Positions 5,689 to 8,810 of a stretch of 8,810 bases of DNA are shown piece after piece. The first letter of the stretch is position 1; each line of letters begins with the position of its first letter. This stretch comes from CAZKCI01 sp964551475 (GTDB lineage Bacteria; Auribacterota; Erginobacteria; Erginobacterales; CAZKCI01). Position numbers and translations under genes: made by a program. Location of the stretch: the NCBI GenBank assembly GCA_964551475.1, contig CAZKCI010000066.1, positions 1 to 8,810 of the forward strand, given 5' to 3'. The notes below the pieces were generated by a model that saw only the letters and a list, made by a program, of their open reading frames with translations, made no database searches and had not been told where the DNA came from.

Positions 5689-5689
5689 C

Positions 5690-6841
5690 ATGAGAAGCGG
5701 GCTGATCAGCGCAATATGCATCGTCGTCCTGATCTGCGGCGGCGGGGTCTTCAGCGCGGATTTCAACGGGGACGGCACCAACGACATCGGAATATTCCGT
5801 GCCAACGGCGGCCTCTGGTCGGTCCGCCTCCTGACCAGGTTCTATCTCGGCTCGGGGAGCGACCGGGCGGTCCCGGGGGATTACAACGGGGACGGGACCG
5901 TTGAAGGCGCCATCTTCCGGTCGGGCGACGGATTATGGTCGGTGAGAGGCGTGACCCGGGTGTATCTGGGGACCGGCTATGACGATCCGCTGGACGGCGT
6001 CATGGGGAACCGAGGAGGAGGGGGGGGAGAAACATACTGGGCCGCCGGAGCGAGCCTCTACGATATCTACTATTCGAACGGAGACGTGGGCATCGGCGTC
6101 AGCGATCCGACGAACAATCTCCACGTGCGGGGCAATCAGGCTTACAGCATCGTGAGAGTAGTCAACGCTAACACAGGCAGCGACGGCGATGGGCTCTCCA
6201 TCGAACTGGGCGCCCTGCCCTACGCCGGCACCAATAATAAATTCATCGGGTTTTGGGATACAGTCGGCGCCGTGGGTTCGATCTGCGGAAATGGCTCCGG
6301 GGGCGTCGAATTCCGGACCACCGGCAGCGACTTCGCCGAGTTCATGCCCCGCCTGAAGGAAAGCGAGGCGATGGAAGCCGGCGACATTGTCGGAATCATC
6401 GACGGGAAAATCACCAGGGCCACCCGAGGCGCCGAGCAGGTTCAGGTTATCTCCAGCGCCCCCATCGTTTTGGGGAACGATCCGGGAGAAACGCGGCAGA
6501 AAAACTTCGAAAAAGTGGCCCTCCTCGGCCACGCCCCGACGAAGGTGGAGGGACCGGTCCGCGCCGGGGATTACATCATCCCATCCGGCCGCAACGACGG
6601 GACGGGCGTGTCGATCTCAGCAGATAAGATGACCCTGCCCCAATGCGCCCAGATCGTCGGGCGGGCGGTCGAGGCGCGCGAAGAGCCGGGGGTTAAGCTG
6701 GTGAGGACCGCGGTCGGGATCAACGTCGCCGCGCCCTTGCTCGATAACTTAAGCCGGGAGAAGGAGGCGCAGATCGACAAGCTCTCCCAGCGCCTCCAGA
6801 CCCTGGAAGAAAGACTCTCTCGGATCGAGAACCGGAAGTAA
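5690..6841 (+). CDS. Secreted repeat/tail-fibre-like protein with Peptidase_G2-like segment and C-terminal coiled coil
   Basis: A 383-residue exported protein with a composite build. Residues 1-23 are a signal peptide (hydrophobic ISAICIVVLICGGGV, cleavage after FSA). Two exact 40-residue repeats follow at 24-63 and 64-103, each opening with D-F/Y-NGDGT, a calcium-loop pattern as in FG-GAP/VCBS-type repeats, and containing GLWSVR and T-R-F/V-YLG. A five-glycine linker (109-113) leads to GDVGIGVSDPTNNLHV (131-146), a pattern common at the base of phage-tail-fibre-like proteins. Residues 213-300 (SDFAEFMP, GDIVGIIDGKI, VQVISSAPIVLGN, GHAPTKVEGPVRAGDYI) resemble the Peptidase_G2/IMC autoprocessing domain family. 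Residues 352-383 form a heptad coiled coil, suggesting trimerisation. I chose the ATG at 5690 for its GGGGGAGA and clean signal peptide; the frame stays open upstream to 5618. Likely located at the cell surface or outside the cell; ligand unknown. Confidence 0.8.
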   Translation: MRSGLISAICIVVLICGGGVFSADFNGDGTNDIGIFRANGGLWSVRLLTRFYLGSGSDRAVPGDYNGDGTVEGAIFRSGDGLWSVRGVTRVYLGTGYDDPLDGVMGNRGGGGGETYWAAGASLYDIYYSNGDVGIGVSDPTNNLHVRGNQAYSIVRVVNANTGSDGDGLSIELGALPYAGTNNKFIGFWDTVGAVGSICGNGSGGVEFRTTGSDFAEFMPRLKESEAMEAGDIVGIIDGKITRATRGAEQVQVISSAPIVLGNDPGETRQKNFEKVALLGHAPTKVEGPVRAGDYIIPSGRNDGTGVSISADKMTLPQCAQIVGRAVEAREEPGVKLVRTAVGINVAAPLLDNLSREKEAQIDKLSQRLQTLEERLSRIENRK

Positions 6842-6863
6842 TCGGAGATCGGTTCCCGGCCGG

Positions 6864-6901
6864 GCGAGGGCGGCTTCCTCCAAGAAGCCGCCCTCGCTTT
6901 T
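6864..6901 (+). terminator. Strong intrinsic terminator after the secreted-protein gene
   Basis: A perfect 14-bp stem, GCGAGGGCGGCTTC (6864-6877) with its complement at 6884-6897, a 6-nt loop and TTTT at 6898-6901. It starts 22 nt after the TAA. The next start codon is at 6917, only 15 nt beyond the T-run. Confidence 0.92.
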
Positions 6902-6916
6902 CTCGCCACGACCGAC

Positions 6917-7906
6917 ATGCGCCTCTCAAAACATCTCATCCCGTCTCTTTGCGGCCTCTCTCTTCTTCTCTCCCCCGCCGCCTTTCCCCAGTCCGAACTC
7001 TTCCGCTGGATCGGAGGCGGACCGGCAAAAAACCGCCTCGACTACGGGATGTCCTTTCATCCCGGACGGCCGGTCGCCGGCCAGGGGAGCGAACTCGGCT
7101 GGACGGTCCAGGAGGGAAGCGCCTATCTCCCCCTCTGGAGCGCTGAGACGGGCAACCAGGCCGCTCTCTTCGCCCGCGCCCGCTATCTGGACATGCACGG
7201 AACCGCCCGCTTCCCCGACCTCAACGTTTCCTTCCCTCCCGCCCTCTACGACATCCTGTTCGGGGGGGAAGGGCGGATGCGTTTCCCGAACGGCTGGTCG
7301 GGGCTCATGATGCTCGGTCTCGGCTCGGCCTCGGACCGGCCCTTCTACGGTTTCGACGAGACCGACATCTCTCTCAACGCCGTTCTCCGCGCCTTCCCGA
7401 AAGAAACGGGCTCCTGGATCTTCTTCCTCAACTACTCGAGCAACCGCGAGTTCCTCCGCCACGTCCCCATCCCCGGCCTGGGGTATTGGTACGCTCCGGA
7501 CCGGGACTTCCAGGCCCTCCTCGGCCTTCCCTTCATCTCCCTCCAGGCCTCCCCGGGCGCTGGCTTCTCCTTCCGGGCCTCCTACTTCCCCATTCACTCC
7601 ATCAACGCCCGGGTCGGCTTCTCCCCCCTCCCTCCACTCACCTTCTACGCCGGCTTCGAGTGGGTGAACCAACGGTACCTGCGGGCGGGGAGAGAGGACC
7701 GCGAGGACCGCTTGTTCTTTTACGAGAAACGGGTTGCGGGAGGGGTGGATTTCTTCCCCTTCCGGAACGGGTCGGTCAACCTTGCCGGAGGCTACGCCTT
7801 CGACCGCTTCTTCTTCGAGGCGGAGAGTTACGACGATCGGATGGAGAACCGCATCGACCTCGGCGACGGCCCCTTCCTCTCCTTCCGGGCCTCCCTCAAT
7901 TTCTGA
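6917..7906 (+). CDS. Putative outer-membrane beta-barrel protein
   Basis: A 329-residue exported protein. The start is the ATG at 6917, which opens directly into a signal peptide (RLSK, then hydrophobic CGLSLLLSPAAF, cleavage around residues 24-26). The mature part is dominated by alternating hydrophobic and polar stretches rich in Phe, Tyr, Trp and Gly, and ends in FLSFRASLNF, a strand with terminal Phe of the kind recognised by the BAM assembly machinery. This supports an outer-membrane barrel, probably of 8-12 strands judged from length. I recognise no specific family and assign no substrate. No Shine-Dalgarno is visible ahead of the start, and a strong terminator ends 15 nt upstream, so expression may depend on read-through or on an unseen promoter overlapping the terminator. 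The secreted-protein gene upstream on the same strand suggests an envelope-related context only. Confidence 0.75.
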   Translation: MRLSKHLIPSLCGLSLLLSPAAFPQSELFRWIGGGPAKNRLDYGMSFHPGRPVAGQGSELGWTVQEGSAYLPLWSAETGNQAALFARARYLDMHGTARFPDLNVSFPPALYDILFGGEGRMRFPNGWSGLMMLGLGSASDRPFYGFDETDISLNAVLRAFPKETGSWIFFLNYSSNREFLRHVPIPGLGYWYAPDRDFQALLGLPFISLQASPGAGFSFRASYFPIHSINARVGFSPLPPLTFYAGFEWVNQRYLRAGREDREDRLFFYEKRVAGGVDFFPFRNGSVNLAGGYAFDRFFFEAESYDDRMENRIDLGDGPFLSFRASLNF

Positions 7907-7937
7907 TCCGAGTTGCAGTGAGGTTCCGGATGACGAA

Positions 7938-8067
7938 GGGCCGGCGGCTCAATTCGAGGATGGCGAGCCGGCCCGGGACAGTTTCTTGGTCCTATCGGTC
8001 CAATCCGTCCGACAGGTCAGACCAGTCCGACCGGTCCGAATTGCCGGAGGGGCCAGCGGCTCAATTC
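7938..8067 (+). repeat. 18-bp direct repeats framing a short insert
   Basis: GGGCCGGCGGCTCAATTC at 7938-7955 and GGGCCAGCGGCTCAATTC at 8050-8067 differ at one position. The 94 bases between them contain the 9-nt tandem repeat at 7989-8042. The pair lies in the gap between the barrel gene and the yjbQ-like gene. Confidence 0.7.
7989..8042 (+). repeat. Degenerate 9-nt tandem repeat, six units
   Basis: Six consecutive 9-mers with consensus GTCCGACCG: GTCCTATCG, GTCCAATCC, GTCCGACAG, GTCAGACCA, GTCCGACCG, GTCCGAATT. All six keep GTC at the unit start. A related word, GGACCGGTCCG, occurs on its own near 5502. Not in a supported reading frame. Confidence 0.75.
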
Positions 8068-8106
8068 TGCGTGCCTTCGAGCGTCAATCCGCCTATGATC
8101 GATCCC

Positions 8107-8117
8107 GGGAGGAGGAG
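8107..8117 (+). promoter_or_regulatory. Strong Shine-Dalgarno of the yjbQ-like gene
   Basis: GGGAGGAGGAG ends 6 nt before the ATG at 8124. It fixes this start, although the frame is open upstream to 7734. Confidence 0.85.
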
Positions 8118-8123
8118 AACACC

Positions 8124-8540
8124 ATGAAATCCCTGACCAAACACCTCTGGTTCCAGATCCCCGCCCGGCGGGGTTTCGTCAACATCACGGATCAGGTGGA
8201 GGAACTGGTGCGGGAGAGCGGCGTCAAAGAGGGTCTCTGCCTGGTCAACGCCATGCACATCACCGCCTCGGTCTTCATCAACGACGACGAAAGCGGCCTG
8301 AGGGCGGATTTCGAGTCCTGGCTGGAGAAGCTCGCCCCGGAGAAGCCCCACTCCCAGTACCGCCACAACACCGCCGAGGACAACGCCGACGCCCACCTGA
8401 AGCGGACGATCATGGGGCGGGAGGCGGTGGTGGCGATCACCCAAGGCAAGCTCGACTTCGGCCCCTGGGAGCGGATTTTCTACGGCGAGTTCGACGGGAA
8501 GAGGCGAAAGCGGGTGCTGGTGAAGATCATCGGGGAATAA
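8124..8540 (+). CDS. yjbQ: YjbQ/UPF0047 family protein (secondary thiamine-phosphate synthase-like)
   Basis: A 138-residue cytoplasmic protein of the small single-domain YjbQ/UPF0047 family; the length is normal. E. coli YjbQ can replace thiamine-phosphate synthase activity when overproduced, but the physiological role of the family is unsettled. Family landmarks are visible: MHITASVFINDDESGL at 44-59 with H45; YRHN-AEDNADAHLKRTIMG at 79-98 with H81 and H91; and GKLDFGPWERIFYGEFDG at 108-125 followed by basic RRKRVLVKI near the C-terminus. These His, Asn and Glu positions form the conserved putative metal/phosphate pocket. The start at 8124 has an excellent Shine-Dalgarno. It appears to be a stand-alone gene: a repeat-filled 217-nt gap precedes it, and a repeat-containing gap with no clear terminator follows. 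Confidence 0.92.
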   Translation: MKSLTKHLWFQIPARRGFVNITDQVEELVRESGVKEGLCLVNAMHITASVFINDDESGLRADFESWLEKLAPEKPHSQYRHNTAEDNADAHLKRTIMGREAVVAITQGKLDFGPWERIFYGEFDGKRRKRVLVKIIGE

Positions 8541-8559
8541 ATCCCCAACCACGCCCCCT

Positions 8560-8731
8560 AAAATATTAACCGCGAATAACGCGCTAATAACGCGCGAATG
8601 GGCCCGGTTTGGCTTGGCGAATTAAACTACGAACTGCGCGCATTGGGCTCGGGCCAACAACTTCAACAACAAGCCGGGGAGAATGTCTGTTTATTCGCGC
8701 ATTGTTCGCGTGAATTCGCGGTTAAAATTTT
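8560..8731. repeat. 172-bp inverted-repeat element (MITE-like)
   Basis: Terminal arms AAAATATTAACCGCGAAT (8560-8577) and ATTCGCGGTTAAAATTTT (8714-8731) are inverse complements at 17 of 18 positions. Complementarity continues inward imperfectly through the CGCG words to about 8600 and 8690. The left half contains a copy of the CGCGAAT repeat family (GGGCCCGGTTTGGCTTGGCG at 8600-8619). No open frame of note lies inside, and no target-site duplication was identified. Confidence 0.7.
8566..8647 (+). repeat. CGCGAAT-type dispersed repeat, copy C
   Basis: TTAACCGCGAATAACGCG, then CGCGCGAATGGGCCCGG, TTTGGCTTGGCG, ATTAA, and a decayed second sub-unit ending GCGCGCATTGGG. The order of words is the same as in the copy at 2571-2641, with an extra CTAATAACGCG insertion in the first sub-unit and weaker conservation of the second. 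Confidence 0.65.
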
Positions 8732-8771
8732 GCCGGGCCGCGCCAGGCCCAATTCGCGGAATTCGCGGTTA
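8691..8771 (-). repeat. CGCGAAT-type dispersed repeat, copy B (inverted)
   Basis: On the minus strand it reads TAACCGCGAATTCCGCGAAT, TGGGCCTGG, a short GC-rich joint, GGCAAAATTTTAACCGCGAA and then TTCACGCGAA. This is the same two-sub-unit architecture as the copy at 2571-2641. Its first TAA is the stop codon of the minus-strand gene at the right edge. It overlaps the right arm of the inverted-repeat element. Confidence 0.7.
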
Positions 8772-8810
8772 CGCCAGTTCTTTGACCAGACCGGCGACGT
8801 AGCGGGCGAT
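8769..8810 (-). CDS. C-terminal end of an unrecognised protein (partial)
   Basis: A minus-strand frame enters from the right edge and ends at TAA (plus-strand 8769-8771) after 13 visible residues, IARYVAGLVKELA. These read like an amphipathic C-terminal helix and the codons are GC-rich at third positions, but the fragment is too short to identify. The stop codon is formed by the first bases of a dispersed repeat, so the C-terminus may have been altered by the repeat's arrival. Confidence 0.5.
   Translation of the reverse strand: MARYVAGLVKELA

Noticed and set aside
5618..5689. Longer N-terminus for the secreted protein
   Set aside because: It would put 24 extra residues before the signal peptide and has no ribosome-binding site, although the frame is open.
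7486..8127. Plus-strand frame overlapping the barrel gene and the tandem repeat
   Set aside because: It is Arg/Pro/Leu-rich shadow translation; the barrel frame has a signal peptide and a C-terminal barrel strand.

Overview
The window is GC-rich chromosomal DNA that looks bacterial. One secreted protein has a cleavable signal peptide, and another ends in a beta-strand with a C-terminal Phe, as in outer-membrane barrels, so the cell is probably diderm (Gram-negative type). The intergenic regions are unusually rich in short palindromes and dispersed repeats. Together with the style of the secreted protein (tandem NGDG repeats), this suggests an uncultivated or environmental lineage, perhaps a PVC-type or candidate phylum. 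That placement is an impression and has not been tested by any search. No plasmid, phage, integrase, transposase, tRNA, rRNA or CRISPR signature was seen.

Layout, left to right. (1) 1-2546, plus strand: the C-terminal end of an unrecognised protein, a long imperfect palindrome, then two tandem paralogous GT-B glycosyltransferases of the same length (355 aa each) separated by 2 nt. This looks like part of a cell-surface polysaccharide or glycoconjugate locus. (2) 2547-3388: 842 bases without a supported gene. They hold one copy of a CGCGAAT-type dispersed repeat and an array of 17-nt perfect hairpins (7-3-7) around a larger hairpin. (3) 3389-3727, minus strand: a complete MazF toxin with no antitoxin beside it. 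(4) 3905-5392, minus strand: an amidohydrolase of the nucleoside/S-adenosylhomocysteine deaminase-like superfamily, with its own promoter, leader hairpin, Shine-Dalgarno and intrinsic terminator. (5) 5562-6901, plus strand: a sigma70-like promoter, a possible leader attenuator, a secreted multi-domain protein (calcium-loop repeats, tail-fibre-like segment, Peptidase_G2-like segment, coiled coil) and a strong terminator. (6) 6917-7906: an outer-membrane beta-barrel-type protein starting 15 nt after that terminator. (7) 7938-8540: a 9-nt tandem repeat framed by direct repeats, then a YjbQ/UPF0047 protein with a strong Shine-Dalgarno. (8) 8560-8810: an inverted-repeat element and two more copies of the CGCGAAT repeat, one of which supplies the stop codon of a minus-strand gene that runs off the window.

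The two glycosyltransferases probably act in one pathway. The secreted protein and the barrel could both belong to the cell envelope, but nothing shows that they interact. The amidohydrolase, MazF and YjbQ look like independent single-gene units. The most unusual content is the non-coding material: the hairpin array with compensatory base changes, and a repeat family that invades gene boundaries.
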